Assembly: GCF_963678635.1 (NCBI RefSeq)
Contig: NC_087062.1
Coordinates: forward strand, 51,281,528 to 51,345,527
Source: Symsagittifera roscoffensis
Lineage: Eukaryota > Xenacoelomorpha > Acoela > Convolutidae
Direction of reading: 5' to 3'
DNA: 64,000 nucleotides
Shown here in pieces: positions 30,785 to 42,420 of this stretch. Every line of letters starts with the position of its first letter. Within the stretch, counting starts at the first letter, position 1. A model generated the notes under the pieces. It saw only the letters and a list, made by a program, of their open reading frames with translations. It ran no database searches and had not been told where the DNA came from. The position numbers and the translations under genes are program-made.

Positions 30785-30916
30785 AGTGTCCACAAAAGTG
30801 AAAAAAAAAATCGATTGTAATGGATGAAAAAATAATTTTGTTGCCTCGAAAACTAGTAATATTATAATCCATTTTGAATTGATTATAATCGATTTATTTT
30901 CACTTTTGTGGACACT
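30785..30916. repeat. 132-bp foldback (MITE-like)
   Basis: The left end AGTGTCCACAAAAGTGAAAA is matched by its reverse complement at the right end (TTTTCACTTTTGTGGACACT), continuing with ATCGATT(G/A)TAAT inside both arms. The loop is short and AT-rich. No target duplication is evident. The inner arm sequence resembles the last ~28 bases of the Gypsy LTR. Confidence 0.65.
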
Positions 30917-30929
30917 CATTGCGAGGCCA

Positions 30930-31270
30930 AACTGTGCATTCTGTGCATTGTATGCGGATTCCGCAACAAAACAGAATCAGATTTGTCGCGGAATCCACAT
31001 CATTGCTACTTTTCTTTGATCTTCTATGCTGTTATGGATCCCACAGACAAATACTTAAAACACTGTTTGGCTCAAAATCGCTCCAACAAAAGACGAATTT
31101 GCGGAAACCGCAACCGTATTTGCGGAATCGAAAACAGTTTGTCGAGTCCACAAACAAACAATAAGACATGTGTAAATTTAAATTGAGCTGTTGCGGAATC
31201 CGCAACTGTAAGCGGAATCCGCAAAGTGTAATTGGAATCCGCAAATTGTAAGTGGAATCCGTATAACGTT
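30930..31270. repeat. Array of GCGGAATCCGCAA palindromic motifs
   Basis: The palindrome-like word GCGGAATCCGCAA, or close variants, appears at least seven times: TGCGGATTCCGCAAC near 30,953, GCGGAATCCAC near 30,990, TTGCGGAATCG near 31,122, and a run of four between 31,190 and 31,262. The frames that cross it (30,908-31,186) encode repeat text only. Confidence 0.6.
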
Positions 31271-31399
31271 TGAATTTACATCTTTAATTTACTAGATGGT
31301 CACCAGAAAAATCAATCTCAATTACTACATTAGTAGCGTTTAAAAATTAAATCTTTTAATTACATGACTTGATTTTACTAGAATTGGAATTTACTATAT

Positions 31400-31830
31400 C
31401 AGTGTTTGGAATTAACGGAACCCCGATTACTGACCAGTATTTGGGATCGATGAATACCAAATACTGAACTAATTCGACGATTTGTTATGCGTTGGGTTTC
31501 TAATCACTCTCAACCTAATGACTCCATATTCCATATTTATTCCATATTGTTCCAGTTTTTGGGATTCCATCGATCCCAAATACTGACCAGTTTTTGGGAT
31601 CGATGGAATCCCAAATACTGACTTAATTTGGTGATATCTTGTGTGTTGTGTTTCCATACACTCTCAACCCAATGACTGCAATTACTGAAATTATTTGGCG
31701 TTATGCTTCCAAAATCAGTATTTGGGATTGACGCGATCCCAAATAATGGCCTAATTTGGCAATATGCTGTGTGTTGTATTTCCATACACTCTCAACTCAA
31801 TGACTTCAAATATTGAAACTAATCTGTGTT
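31400..31830. repeat. Three-unit tandem repeat with CAGTATTTGGGATC palindromes
   Basis: The block CACTCTCAAC(CT)(CT)AATGACT recurs at 31,505, 31,659 and 31,788 (spacing 154 and 129). Each unit also holds an inverted pair such as TTTTTGGGATCGATGGAATC with CCCAAATACTGA. The same unit contains a TAATTTGG-ATATC-GTGTGTTG block. The open frames on the minus strand are repeat by-products. Confidence 0.65.
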
Positions 31831-32270
31831 TGCTTCCAAAATACTTAAAGATGACATCCACCGATTAAGGTAATCAATGTTTTAAGACCTGTTCGTGGAT
31901 TCCGTTGACAATGGTTAAATCCTTGCTTTTAAATTCCGCATTGCGAGAGATAAAAATTCCAGCTCTAGCTTTTAATTGTCCATATGCAAGTTCAGTATTT
32001 AGCAAAACTCGGAATCCACTTACAGAATCCAAAACAACTAGCTACATTTGCTTGTTGCGGAACCCGCAACAAAACAAATGTGCCGACAAAATTTACGCTA
32101 CAGGTATATGTACGCGGAATCCACGGAAGTTTTGTCAGTGGAATCCACTTACATTTTGGAACATGCTGTAAGATTAGTTTTTGGAATCCAGGAACATACA
32201 GACACAAAATTGTCTGCCTATCCAGTGCACAGTTTGGCCTCGTAATGCTGACATGGAAACTCAATTATAA
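31831..32270. repeat. Second cluster of GGAATCCAC / GCGGAACCCGCAA motifs
   Basis: Scattered words GTGGATTCCG (31,893), CGGAATCCACTT (32,010), GTTGCGGAACCCGCAAC (32,053), GCGGAATCCACGG (32,113), GTGGAATCCAC (32,138) and TTGGAATCCAGG (32,180). They resemble the array at 30,930-31,270 but are more diverged. No gene is supported. Confidence 0.5.
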
Positions 32271-33300
32271 ACGATTTTTTTTTCATGGAACTTCAATGCT
32301 CAAATCTACTAACTCACTATGCGTTGACCCAATACACGAAATAAAGACATTTTTCCCAGAAAATTTGTTTCTATTTTATTTAGATGGCTGCCGGTTTTAA
32401 TTATTTCGTCATATTTTGCAGCTTTTGCTTTGCAGACTGACTAGAAGTGTATTTTTAAAACTCATCTCATACTGTCGTTGTATTAGCCGATCAAGTCTGT
32501 TCTCGATTGTGCGCCCGTACTTGCCTTCATTGGTCTGTCAAATGAGGTAATAGGCCTCTGGTTTTCGAAATGTTTTTGAGGGTCTTGACAATTCGCAGGG
32601 TTCATCTGGAATCAAATTTTAACATTAAGACCATTTGTCCAATGCGGTGGAAAGGGCCAACACAAGAACGGTGTTTCCCTTTTGAACGGTGTTGCGCGAA
32701 AGAGTTTTTATTAGTTCAGTTATTATGAAGAGTTATTTTGAAAAGTCTTAAAAAAAACTGGGTTTCGGGCTTCTAAGTACATGGTGAGCACATGTTCTTC
32801 GAAACTCTGGTGATTTAGGCCAGTGGAGTATACCTTTGAGTGCCTCTTTGAGCAGAGTCTTTATTTGTGTGTACTTTTCTTCCTTTTATTTCATTTTGTG
32901 TTTTCTTTTGTTTTGCTGATTGTGTTCTTTTCTCGAAAACAGTTTGTCTTTTGTTTGTGTAATCTTGGAGTTTATTAGGGTTTCATTTCGTCTTAACACA
33001 TTTTACTTTGATATTCATCGAGTTTAATCTAGTTTTTTGTGGTTTGTGTACCGTGGGATTTTCTTATACATGCTATTAGTAAAAGAAAGCTTGTGTTGGC
33101 TCTTTGAAACGATCTTCCATTATTTCTTCTCCAACCGGGTTATGGGAAAGTTTGAAACGTTTGAAAGTTCAGCAAATATCGCAGTGGAGTGTTACGCGAG
33201 GTTGTGGGAAGAAGTGCGTGAACTGTAGGCGAGATCAAATACAAATTGGGGATTTTGCAGAATAAAGCACTGATAAAAAAGTTTGTTCTTATCTTAATTC
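32271..33300. other. No gene recognised
   Basis: AT-rich. A 63-codon plus-strand frame at 33,037-33,228 (hydrophobic start, then VECYARLWEEVREL) has no known motif and no partner elsewhere in the window. Confidence 0.3.
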
Positions 33301-34541
33301 TTCACTTTTAAAAAAAATTATTTTGTGTAGAAATTGTATTGCATAATATTATTAATTTACTGCTGCGTATAAATGTTATTTCATTTCGAGAATTCACGGC
33401 AAATTGTTGGCATGATCATTTGAAAAATTTACAAAAGTTTCTTTTTTATTTAGTTTATCATTGTGTAGAAGTTTTTGATGAACTCAAAAGGAAAGACACA
33501 CATATAAAAAACGGTGAGTGAAATATTGATAATTAATCTTGTAAAAGTAAATGTAATCTTATCGTGCGTTGGAGTCAGGAAAAACTCATTGAGAAGTTAG
33601 TTTCAATAGTGGGTGTTTGCATTAGAGGATTTGTAAGTATGTAAAAGACGTTTTTATTGTTTGAGGGTGGCCAAAGAAGTTCGGTTGCGCGAATGATGTT
33701 ACTTTCTTCAGGAATGGCGGTGAATTCATGGTGAGTATTTTGTATGAGTTGATAGAGTTTGTGATGGAAAATCATTTTGTGAATTTTTTCTAAAAAAGTT
33801 TTTCTACTGGTTGGATGTATTCATGGGGCGGGAGTCTTCAAAGGGGAAGTTGTTGTTGAAGGGGAAAAACTTAAATTTGGTGGACTGGGTCGAAATTCTG
33901 GAGGATGACGTCAAGGTTAGTTGTTTTAATACAGTCAGTAAAATTAAGAACGCAGAAGAAAGTGTATTTTGAGTTAATAAGTAAAAAGGGTTGATGAGGA
34001 TTTCGTGAGGGGAAACTTTCCACAAAGGGTTGTTAAATGAAGCGATAGTAAGTGTGAGTATGAGCTAGTTGTGTTATTAGCATAACTTCATGCGAGCAAT
34101 TGACGTCGCGTTCTTTAGGGATAAGTTACGGTGAGTTGAAAAAGATCTCAATTGGTGAAATAGGATTCATTTGCCTTAGTGTTTTGTAATGCGTGATCAT
34201 TACATGCGTGATCAATTATATCATCTTATATCGTCTGTTTAAAGAAAAGTTTTCTGTTAGTTGTGAGTTAATTACTGGACCCATTTCCTAAGGCGAGTCT
34301 TCCATGCAGCGTCTGACTGTGTGATCGTAGTGTGTGAAAGCGAACTGATTAGATTTTTAAGCCATAAAACGATTAAGTATATGCAATAGTCCAAAGTAAA
34401 AAAAATCTTTAAGTTTTAGTCCGTTAGTTAGTTGGTGTAGTTTAGTCATATTCTTCGTTTCTTCGTAGGGGTGTTTTCAAAAGGGTTGGTGACGATATAA
34501 AATGATATCCAGGAGACAGCAGGGAGGAGGGAGTGTTCATC
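33301..34541 (-). pseudogene. Unknown repeat family X, minus-strand copy, downstream half
   Basis: Reading the minus strand from 34,541 to 33,301 gives blocks homologous to the plus-strand copy at about 18,400-19,500, in the same order. IPKERDVNCSHEV (near 34,110) matches PKERDLHCFSH. INSKYTFFCVLNFTDCIKTT (near 33,960) matches INSKYTSPFFLNFT. HHKLYQLIQNTHHEF and NIIRATELL (33,690-33,775) match YNHKLYNLNQNTPYEQ and IIKALELL. It is cut at 34,542 by the Polinton. The other half is at 52,235-53,100. Confidence 0.6.
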
Positions 34542-34547
34542 AATGTA
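34542..34547. other. Polinton target-site duplication, left (AATGTA)
   Basis: The six bases AATGTA precede the left terminal repeat and recur exactly after the right terminal repeat at 52,229-52,234. Six bases is the duplication length of Polinton/Maverick integration. Confidence 0.9.
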
Positions 34548-34787
34548 AGTAGTACTGTATCGTGTCCCGGATCCTAAGGGGGGGGGGGGTCCTTCCTAAG
34601 TGGGGGTCCTCACGTAAAGCAAAATCCTAGGAAAGGGGTCCTTAATTTTTTGGAGGACCCCTATCCTAGGATTTTATAATTGAAAGCAAGTTCCCAACCC
34701 TAAAGTAAAAGACCCCCTCCTTAGGATTTTGTTAAGCTGAGCTCGACAACCAGGACCCGATACAATAATTCCTTCTAATTCTTTTTA
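34548..34787. repeat. Polinton left terminal inverted repeat (~240 bp)
   Basis: Begins AGTAGTACTGTATCGTGTCC and matches the reverse complement of 51,999-52,228 over its length, with scattered mismatches and small gaps. It contains a G12 run and several words of the type TCCTAGGA and GGGGTCCT in both orientations, so the repeat is itself rich in small palindromes. Confidence 0.9.
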
Positions 34788-35143
34788 AAGCGGTCCCTTT
34801 TCCCGCGTTAATCAAAACTAATCGTCCTAATTCCTGAACTTTTCTTTTTCGTCCTAGTTTCATGTGGATATCATTTCCTGGTTTTCTTTCTTTCCGTCGA
34901 AGATTTTTCATGCTAATGAAAGTTTGTTATTAAAACTCAACCAAAGGATTTCACACATTTATTGAACAAACACTTGGTTTGCGTCAACTAATTTATTTGC
35001 CTGAAGCTGTTTATGTTAAAACAATTATTGAGCCCAATACGATTATTTTATTAGTTGTTAATTGGTAAAAACCAAAACATGTACAAGTCGAAGTATAAAA
35101 AGGACGAACAGTAAAAATCATCGGAAAATTTATGTTTCAGAAT
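34788..35143. other. Polinton subterminal non-coding region
   Basis: AT-rich, no coding signal. It lies between the terminal repeat and the small acidic frame at 35,144. Confidence 0.5.
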
Positions 35144-35440
35144 TTAATGTTTATTGTTTTGGTTTTTATTGCGCTGTTTTTTAGATGGTCGTTCTTCTGA
35201 AGCTTCAGTTAAAATAAATGGGTTATTTAAAGGGGGACGTTCACGGACTCGGCTACTAGAAGCTTCTTCTTCTTCTTGCTGCTCTGTTTCTGAGTAGGGC
35301 CGCTGTAAAAATACCCAATCCAGAAGTTGAAAACCGGGAGAACTGTTATCAGTTTCATGGTTTGAGTTGGCCCACTCGGTGTCCATGTAAATGTCTTCTA
35401 GAAAAGCATTTTCTTCGGCGGTTTTATGCCCAAAGGGCAC
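35144..35440 (-). CDS. Polinton accessory protein, acidic with basic C-terminus (98 aa)
   Basis: Not recognised. The frame starts MPFGHKTAEENAFLED and is rich in Glu/Asp/Ser (EQQEEEEASS near residues 54-63). It ends with a basic stretch SKKQRNKNQ that could act as a nuclear localisation signal. It lies downstream of the polymerase on the same strand, near the element end, where Polintons often carry variable genes. A complete frame in an element full of breaks, with biased composition, is mild support for a real gene. Confidence 0.4.
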   Translation of the reverse strand: MPFGHKTAEENAFLEDIYMDTEWANSNHETDNSSPGFQLLDWVFLQRPYSETEQQEEEEASSSRVRERPPLNNPFILTEASEERPSKKQRNKNQNNKH

Positions 35441-35982
35441 TGTCGAAATTCCGTCGAAAAGGAGAAAACATTTTGAGTCGAATAGTGATAACGCAAGTTT
35501 GTTTTTGTTTCACTGTCATACTGGTGTGACCTTTCGAAACTATATTATAGTTGTACACTCTCATTGTTTTTCCAGCGAGTAATGTGTCCCTGAAGGTTTG
35601 GTGGACCAGTTCTCTCTGTGCACCCCGTTTTATTCCTTTGGCACTCGATTTTTGAGTGCCCTCTAAACAGAAGCAAAATTATTATTCATTTCTTCAACGC
35701 AGGGGATAGTTTCATTTCACTTTAGCAACTCAATTATACCGAAGAAAATTTGATTCATATTACCAAAAAAGAGCAGAAGACTCGAAATAATGGGGTTAAG
35801 AAAGAGGAAAACGGAAGGAATATGTTGTCAGATAAATCAATGTTTAGGCAACATTGTATAATGTTGCCTAAATCAGCTAAATGCCCATAGTTCAATGCAA
35901 CAAATTAAGGGGGAGGAGAGGTTGGTTGTGGTACTTTTGTTCTGTAAAAGGTAGGAATGGGGGTGGAAGGGTGGCTTAAAAT
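35441..35982. other. No gene recognised (inside the Polinton)
   Basis: A spacer of ~540 bases between the polymerase stop and the accessory frame. It includes the direct hairpin TTTAGGCAACATTGTATAAT with GTTGCCTAAA at about 35,851-35,873, a short palindrome. Confidence 0.4.
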
Positions 35983-38900
35983 TTATTTACTATTAAGGAC
36001 GACCGAATATAGTTTCGGTTTTAGGGCGATGAATTCTCTGATCGGCTTCCCACCAGTCTCGTTTTTTAACTTCAGCACAACTTTCTTGTTGGTATCCTCG
36101 AACAAGAAATGGTCCTCATCGTAATTTTAAAAGTCGAAATCAGCTTTTATTTTCTCTAAGTCTCGGTAAACGTCATCAGTTTTTATGGCATAAATAAAAC
36201 TATCTGTGTCAGAGTAAAGGAGTTCCAAGTTTAGATTCGGTTTCATTTTTTGATAATGAAACTGAAACATGAAACGCTTGGCGAGGTCTAGGATGGTCGC
36301 CCCAACTATCATAGGTTTGTCCCACAATATTTTGTTACTGAAAAGTTGATTGTGGCTAACTGATCGTCAATGAATTGAAAGCTTTTCATTGCGCTCAGAG
36401 CTGTTTTTTGTAAAAGTTCTCTCTCATTCCTTACAATCTCCAGCTTCTTTCTTCCTAATTTAGACTCCATTGTCTTACTGAAAGCTGAAATAACAATTAG
36501 CTTGTAAAAATTCTCCTGGAATTTATTTACCGCGGTTTTTCGTAGGCGGGTGTTGAGATCTACAAAGGGTGCCATCCAGTGACTTTGGCGGAACTGAAGA
36601 ACTTTTCCGAGGTGAGTTATTTTCATTCCCAGCTCCTGGTACAATTTTAGGGTAAGGTAATGCAAAACATAATTTTCTTTAGGATGCAAGGTCTGTAGAA
36701 GCTTTGGCATTTTTGGCAGTGTGGTGATTCCCAATTTTCCCAGCATGTCGACTTGCTCGTTGCTCATTGCACCGATATCCGCTACTTCACGAGAGGGGGC
36801 AAGGGGGTAATCAGCAAAGAAGTCGTGAAGCTCTTTGGGTATGGTCAAATTGACTTCAACTATATAACCCCACTCTGAGGTTTCGCTGGTGAGCAGTTTG
36901 TCCGCCAGACTTTTTTCAACTATTGAAAAATCGTTTAATGGCAAAGGACAGTGTTTCATTATCCCCCCGTACAAATTGTTTGCAACAATATTGCAACATG
37001 TAGCTTGATGGTTCTGAGGGCGAAAAAATGTCGAGATATTTATTGTTTGCTTTGTAAAATCGGCGCGCGTAAACCGACGACATGCCTCCTTGTATCATTC
37101 GCTGCACAAGGTCCAGATGTCCGTTAAGAGTTTCAGTTCGGGCTTACAAACTTTCAGAAAGGCATCCCCGGAAAGATTACTTGCCGTGAAGTAACAGGCG
37201 CAATCCAGCCCGTATGTTTGATAGCAAACTTCACGAAAAGCTTCGAAAACGGAAGCAAGTAAAAGCACATCTGTAGTCAGTTACTATTCGTGGTAATCAC
37301 CGAGTGAACCACACTTCAGTTCTGTGAAAACTTTTAGAGCATGATTGTACTCGCTTCTTGAAACACTCAAATCCCCTCCTGTTAGACTATTTTTCCACAT
37401 TGCTCGTGGGGGAAGGCGAGTTTCTCGGAATTTTTTGAAAGAGTTGAGGTATGAGTAGGGGTAATGCCCTTTCTGTTTCAACATACTGACTTTTTTGGGT
37501 GAATGACCGATTTTTTTCAAAACAGTTCTCCAGCAGAAAAAACTTTTCGCTGGGTAAATTATCGACAAGTTTTGCCAACAATGCTAGCATGAACCTATAC
37601 GAATCGATGAATCTCAGATTTGTGTAGAGTTTTTTGATTTTTCCGTGTTTGTCCGTGTACGTTTTTATATATACTGAGTTTGTCAAGGATATATTTTTTT
37701 CTTCAGATGCGGGTATTACAGAAATGATTTCCGAATCGCTTTTTGCCAGCGCTTTGATTATAAAATGTAAGTCATAATTTGACAAATTATGAGCTACTAC
37801 TGGTATGTATTTCGTTGTTTTTCTATTAATGTTACACTCATTATGTGCCCAACCCAGGAACTTGTTGGTGTAATGGCAATGATCAAGTACCACTTGATCA
37901 TTGTCGGAAAAATCGTTCTCGCATATCCAACAATTTGTAGCATCTTCCCGTTCCTGGTCTGTTACACCGGTAAAAGTGTAATATTTTCTTTTTTTTCTAT
38001 GTAAATTTGTCGCGCTAATGATTCAAGGGAGCTAAGTAGCTCTTTCATCACATTCGGTGCTCTTTTAAGCTCAAATTTTAACTGATTTTTTCCCAAATTC
38101 GATTACTGCTAATGCGTAGCCACTTGGTTGATGGATTTCAATTGTTTGTGTGCTAGATTTTTGCGGATCAGATTGCGGTCCGTATACTGGTAAGAGCAGT
38201 GACTCCAAATCAAAGTAGATTACTCTGGGTACGTACCAACGAGCTGTTAAGTTTTTGAACTTGTGGTCATCTTTTACCGGCTTGGGCATTGTTATGACGA
38301 CATCTTCGTCTTGGTAGCACAGTTCTTGATGTGTTCTCAGAGTTTCGAATGAATCGCATGTGTGGAATTATTTGCGGTAAATCTCAGATTGAAATCGGTG
38401 CACTTTGTGCCGCACGTACTCGACCAGTTTCTGGAGATCACTTATCAACACGTAGTGATATTTTGATCCATCTGTCAGCAGCAACAAGTAAGTCCACGAC
38501 CAGGCTAGTAGTGAATCTGCTCCACACTCTTATGGGCAACAATTCGGCATCGTTGAACATGAACACAAAAATTAAATTTTATATCTTGTTTTGGCGTGAA
38601 AAATAAAGGGAGTTTTGAATAGGTGATGAAAACTATTGAGAGGGTATTGGGTATTGCTTACCGAAAGACGTTGATTTGACAATTGCTCAGTCTTCCAAAT
38701 CTGTCCATATCCATCAGACCCATTGGCATTCCGTATTCCCCATTGATTTTCACAGTTCCTTCTTTGTCCAGATCATAGGTTGAGACTTTGTTTTTCTCCA
38801 GCCACCGTCTAGACGTGGGGTAGAGGGCGGGCTCATTCACGTTGTGATATGCGGCAACAAAGCAGTATAGAAAACAACGGTCATCATCTTTAGTGTTATT

Positions 38901-39684
38901 ATTTGTGAGCAGAGTAGAAGCAGAGCTGAGTGCATCAGGTAGCTCGATGTAGGATCCTGCTCTTATTGGTGAGAAGGCCGCAATCGATTCGATTTCAATT
39001 CGATCGATAATCCATCCGCTACCATGAGAAGAGAACGAATTGACTTGGTTGACCACATGCTCCAAGTATTGATCCCCAGCTATTCCTTCGAAGTAGACTG
39101 CATTGTCCTAGTGTTTAGAAATAGCATGGTCCTTTCGAAGTTTCCGGTGTCCTCGTCTTGCACAGTGGGAATTTTGATCTTCCCCACTTTTACATGGAAT
39201 TGCACTTTTTCGGACCCTCTTTGACCCTTTCCTGTATGAGAGCATCTATTTCTTCCTTGTTTTGCATCATGACTTGAAGCAAATCCATTTCTTTTTCCCC
39301 AACTTTGAGATCATAACGGCGCAATTTACCTCTGAACGCGCTTTCCGTCGGTGCAGCGGAAGAGCTCGTCTTGATGCCATCCCAAACTGGCAATGCGTGT
39401 TTCTTCAGCAAATGTTTTTGGTAGCTTTCCGCGGTAAGAAGTATTGTATGGCAATAGATACAATGACTATTGCAAGTCATGTCATGTGCCAGCTCGACGT
39501 GCTCTCGAGCTTGCGACAAACTCTCGAATGATTCGAGACACTCATTAAAAACAGTTTGAGGAAGCGGGGGAGGAAGGATCTTGTGCACTTTTTGCTCATG
39601 TCTTCTCAAGTTTCTTTTAGAGCTCAATATTTTTCCGCACTGCTGGCAAGGAACAGGTGTCGCAATAGAAGTAGAGTTCGGCAT
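35983..39684 (-). pseudogene. polB: Polinton protein-primed DNA polymerase B, fragmented
   Basis: Readable pieces in order: 39,684-39,190 with C2H2 fingers (CQQCGKILSSKRNLRRHEQK; CIYCH...H); 39,065-38,658 (GSGW, then DDRCFLYCFVAAYHN); ~38,500-38,071 with HYVLISDLQKLV and the exonuclease IYFDLESLL. 37,893-37,387 follows, with a treble-clef VLDHCHYTNKFLGWAHNECN and exonuclease VVAHNLSNYDLHF. Next are 37,568-37,284 and DVLLLASVFEAFREVCYQTY with YFTASNL near 37,200; RMIQGGMSSVYARRFYKANN at 37,107-37,048; and MYGGIMKHCPLPL at 36,974. A diverged motif B (FYKLIVISAFSKTMES) and 36,327-36,127 with the catalytic YSDTDS follow. The end, REFIALKPKLYSVVLN, stops at 35,983. At least two stops (a TAA near 38,375 and two near 37,290) and several frameshifts break it. 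It replicates the element by protein priming in relatives. Confidence 0.9.
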
Positions 39685-40399
39685 TTATTGTTGAAGTTAA
39701 TGAAGTAATTCAGAAAATTTCAAAATTGAAGTAAAACTGGTTATGGAGAAGCAAAAACGAGAAGTGACTAAGGCTAAAAGCCAAGAGTTTTGCGAGTAAG
39801 GACAAGCAGAAGCTATTAACGAGAGTTATACTTCGCCGTGAACTTGACAAAAAGTACTTTCCTTTCCAAAAACAGGGTTTATTACAGCTTTAGGCTCTAT
39901 ATGTCTTATCACCTAGTTCAAGTGCAAGGGTTTTCTATATTGAAAAACTGATTCATTTACAGCCTCAAACTTGTGCTGTTAATTTTAAGGGGAAGCGATA
40001 AATTTTTTTTTAAGGTTTGGCGTTTTTTAGGAGAATGGTTTAGACTTTCAATTAACACTTCAGCACTAAATTACAAAATTCACAGCACAGAGTGATTCAA
40101 ATTCAGCCTAAAACCTTTTCTGACTAATTTTAACTGGGAAGCAATGATTTTTTAATGATTTCAAGCCCACTTTTTGGTTTGCTTAAAAACGTATAATAAA
40201 AAGTAGAAATCTGAAATAAAAGTGTAAAGAAATTAAAGCACTCAACTATATGAATAAGTTAAAAAATGAGATAGTGTTAAAAAAATGAAAATTTTTCAAA
40301 TTAGATGTCATAATAATTGCAGATGTATGATAAGCATAGATTGTCATTTGAATATGTTTAAAACATATCGAAATCAATGTTTCTTTCATGTGATTCAGT
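39685..40399. other. Polinton intergenic region
   Basis: AT-rich, no coding frame recognised. It lies upstream of the polymerase start and runs to the inverted repeat at 40,400. Confidence 0.4.
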
Positions 40400-40516
40400 G
40401 TACCGTGAAACAGTTCATATCAAGTCCTTCGAAATACTAAGGCATGGCCGTTTGGCTTAAGGGGCAATATCTAACCTGGCGTTGCTCGTCGCTACGCTCC
40501 TCGGGAACGCCTGCCG
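40400..40516. repeat. Left arm of inverted repeat bounding an internal Polinton cassette
   Basis: From TTCATATCAAGTCC through GGCATGGCCGTTTGG and GGCGTTGCTCG-CGCTACGCTCCTC, it is the reverse complement of 43,855-43,985 with a modest number of mismatches over about 105 core bases. No direct duplication flanks the pair. Confidence 0.75.
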
Positions 40517-41514
40517 TTCTGTAAAGTCAAGTGAAAAAGTAACTGTTTTTTCCAAATTTAAAGAACACCTCAAACTTAATATGTTGTGAAAAAAAAGGAA
40601 AAGGAATTTAGCTAAAACGTCTTCGGAATCAATTAACAACAAACCAGCAAACTGTATATGAACTCGAGCACAGTTCTATTGGTAGTGTTCAAAACTTAAA
40701 AACATAATTTTAAAAATTTTTCCCTTCCTTTTTACCGTAAAATGATCTTTCTCATTTTGAATTTAAGTGAATATGTGATTTGAATTTTTGGGAGCTATCT
40801 GATGCCTAATTAGGACAAGCGTAGAAAATGAAAAACCGTTTTCAGCTCAGTCAATGAGAGTAGACGCTTAAAAAGTTGTTATTTTTTTGAGAAAATCTAA
40901 TTTTTGTGTAAATATTAAATATAAAAATTGGGGGAAAAATTTTTTGTCTCCAAATCCATTGACAGTACCCTCAATCAATTTTCCCAGATTTTCTGAGCAG
41001 GGTTAAGGGTCATGTTCATTTTTCGAAAAAAAAACATAATTTTTCATTTTTCACGTTTTTTACCAAAAAACTGTCAGTTTTACACGCAAAACATGTATAT
41101 AAACGAATTACAAAGCAGAATTATGGCTTTAAACCTTCTCTGTTACTTTGCGTAAGACCTGGCTAACCCCACCAGGCACAAAGTATAATGAGATAGAGAG
41201 AGCAGAGAGTATTTGATAAAAAAGCCAAATAAATATGGTTGGACTACCAACGAGAAAATGTTGGTCCCTTCCATATTTTTCTTTCTTTTGAAAAGAAAGC
41301 AATATCCTGAAAAAGATATTTCAAATAGCGTTCATTAATATGCAAGTGTATTTATCTATTTATATCTCTCTCTCTCCCTCTCATTCTTTCTCAAACAATT
41401 TAGCAAAAAATTATTCTCGATTGATGATTTTTTTGGCTTTTCATGTTTTTCTCTAACATTTTGCTAAAAACACTACAGAGCAAACTTTAATTAATCTATT
41501 AAGCGAGATATCTT
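40517..41514. other. Cassette non-coding region
   Basis: AT-rich. It holds a TCTCTCTCTCTCCCTCTC microsatellite (41,366-41,384) and a near-palindromic AAAGAAAGCAATATC region near 41,293. No gene is recognised. Confidence 0.35.
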
Positions 41515-42420
41515 TTAAACTGAGATAAATAAAACACACACTGTCATGTTGAATCCATTTAAAAATGAAATCAAACAAAAATGAAACTGTAAAATCTTGG
41601 AATAATATTTGAAACAAAGGAAAGTTTTTTTGTTTAAGTTATTAGAACTCTCGAAATTGTAGTTTTCTCTTTTGTTTGGCGCATAGCAAATTGTAGTTGG
41701 AGGGGTTCCTTGAATAAGGGCTGGAGTCACTAGATCAATTGTCTCCGCACTCTGTGTCGATGAAACCCGAGCATCCGAATAGGAAATTGATTGTTCTGGA
41801 GTTGAAACTGTTCCTCTAACAAAGGACTCGGGAGACATTGCTGTCGGAATATGCCAGTACGCTTCGCACTCTGCATAATCACGAATGCATCCCTCCTGAT
41901 TTTCATACAGCGGCATTGACTCGCAGTCATAAGCGAAGAGAATTTTTCTCGGAGACTGCTCGAGCGCGGTTGTGTCGTTTATCTCAGTCTTTTCTAATGC
42001 TGGATAGCTCTCGTGAATAGTGCAACTCACGTACATTATTTTTCCGTTCTGTCGAAGTAGATCGATGTGATCAAGGAGGTAGTTCGTTAGCAATATGTGA
42101 TTTTTTGTAGTCCATTCCGCGTTTTGATTGCCGTCGTTTTTTCGGTGAGCCAAGTCATTGAACGGACTTGCTGCAGATGGGGAGACTCTCTCTTTCTGTT
42201 GATGAATGAGTGCAACCGATTCTCTCGTATATGTCGGATAAAAAAATGCACTTTCTCGATCAGACACAAATGTTATCTGTAAAGGACTAGTCTTGACTTC
42301 AAGATGTTTTAATTTTTGTTTAAATAATATGACTGAGTTAGCAAAATGAAATTGAGAGAATGAAAAGTATGAAAAGTTTAGTAATGAGAATGAGATCAGG
42401 AAAGGGGTGGTATGGCTCAA
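41515..42420 (-). CDS. Unknown protein of the internal cassette (301-codon frame)
   Basis: Not recognised. It opens with a hydrophobic Phe/Ser-rich stretch (PFLISFSLLNFSYFSFSQFH) that could be a signal-like segment or intronic read-through. The hydrophilic body has TTKNHILLTNYLLDHIDLLR, MYVSCTIHESYPALEK, ILFAYDCESMPLYENQEG and AECEAYWHIPTAMSP, followed by a Ser/Thr-rich tail. Several Cys and acidic residues occur (CES, CEAYW), but no catalytic signature that I can name. The last ~45 codons are again hydrophobic and may lie past the true end. It is transcribed towards the polymerase and away from the plus-strand genes of the same cassette. Confidence 0.45.
   Translation of the reverse strand: MSHTTPFLISFSLLNFSYFSFSQFHFANSVILFKQKLKHLEVKTSPLQITFVSDRESAFFYPTYTRESVALIHQQKERVSPSAASPFNDLAHRKNDGNQNAEWTTKNHILLTNYLLDHIDLLRQNGKIMYVSCTIHESYPALEKTEINDTTALEQSPRKILFAYDCESMPLYENQEGCIRDYAECEAYWHIPTAMSPESFVRGTVSTPEQSISYSDARVSSTQSAETIDLVTPALIQGTPPTTICYAPNKRENYNFESSNNLNKKTFLCFKYYSKILQFHFCLISFLNGFNMTVCVLFISV

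Noticed and set aside
30930-32270. CRISPR-like array
   Set aside because: The repeats are short, palindromic and irregularly spaced, with no constant-length spacers, and the DNA is eukaryotic.
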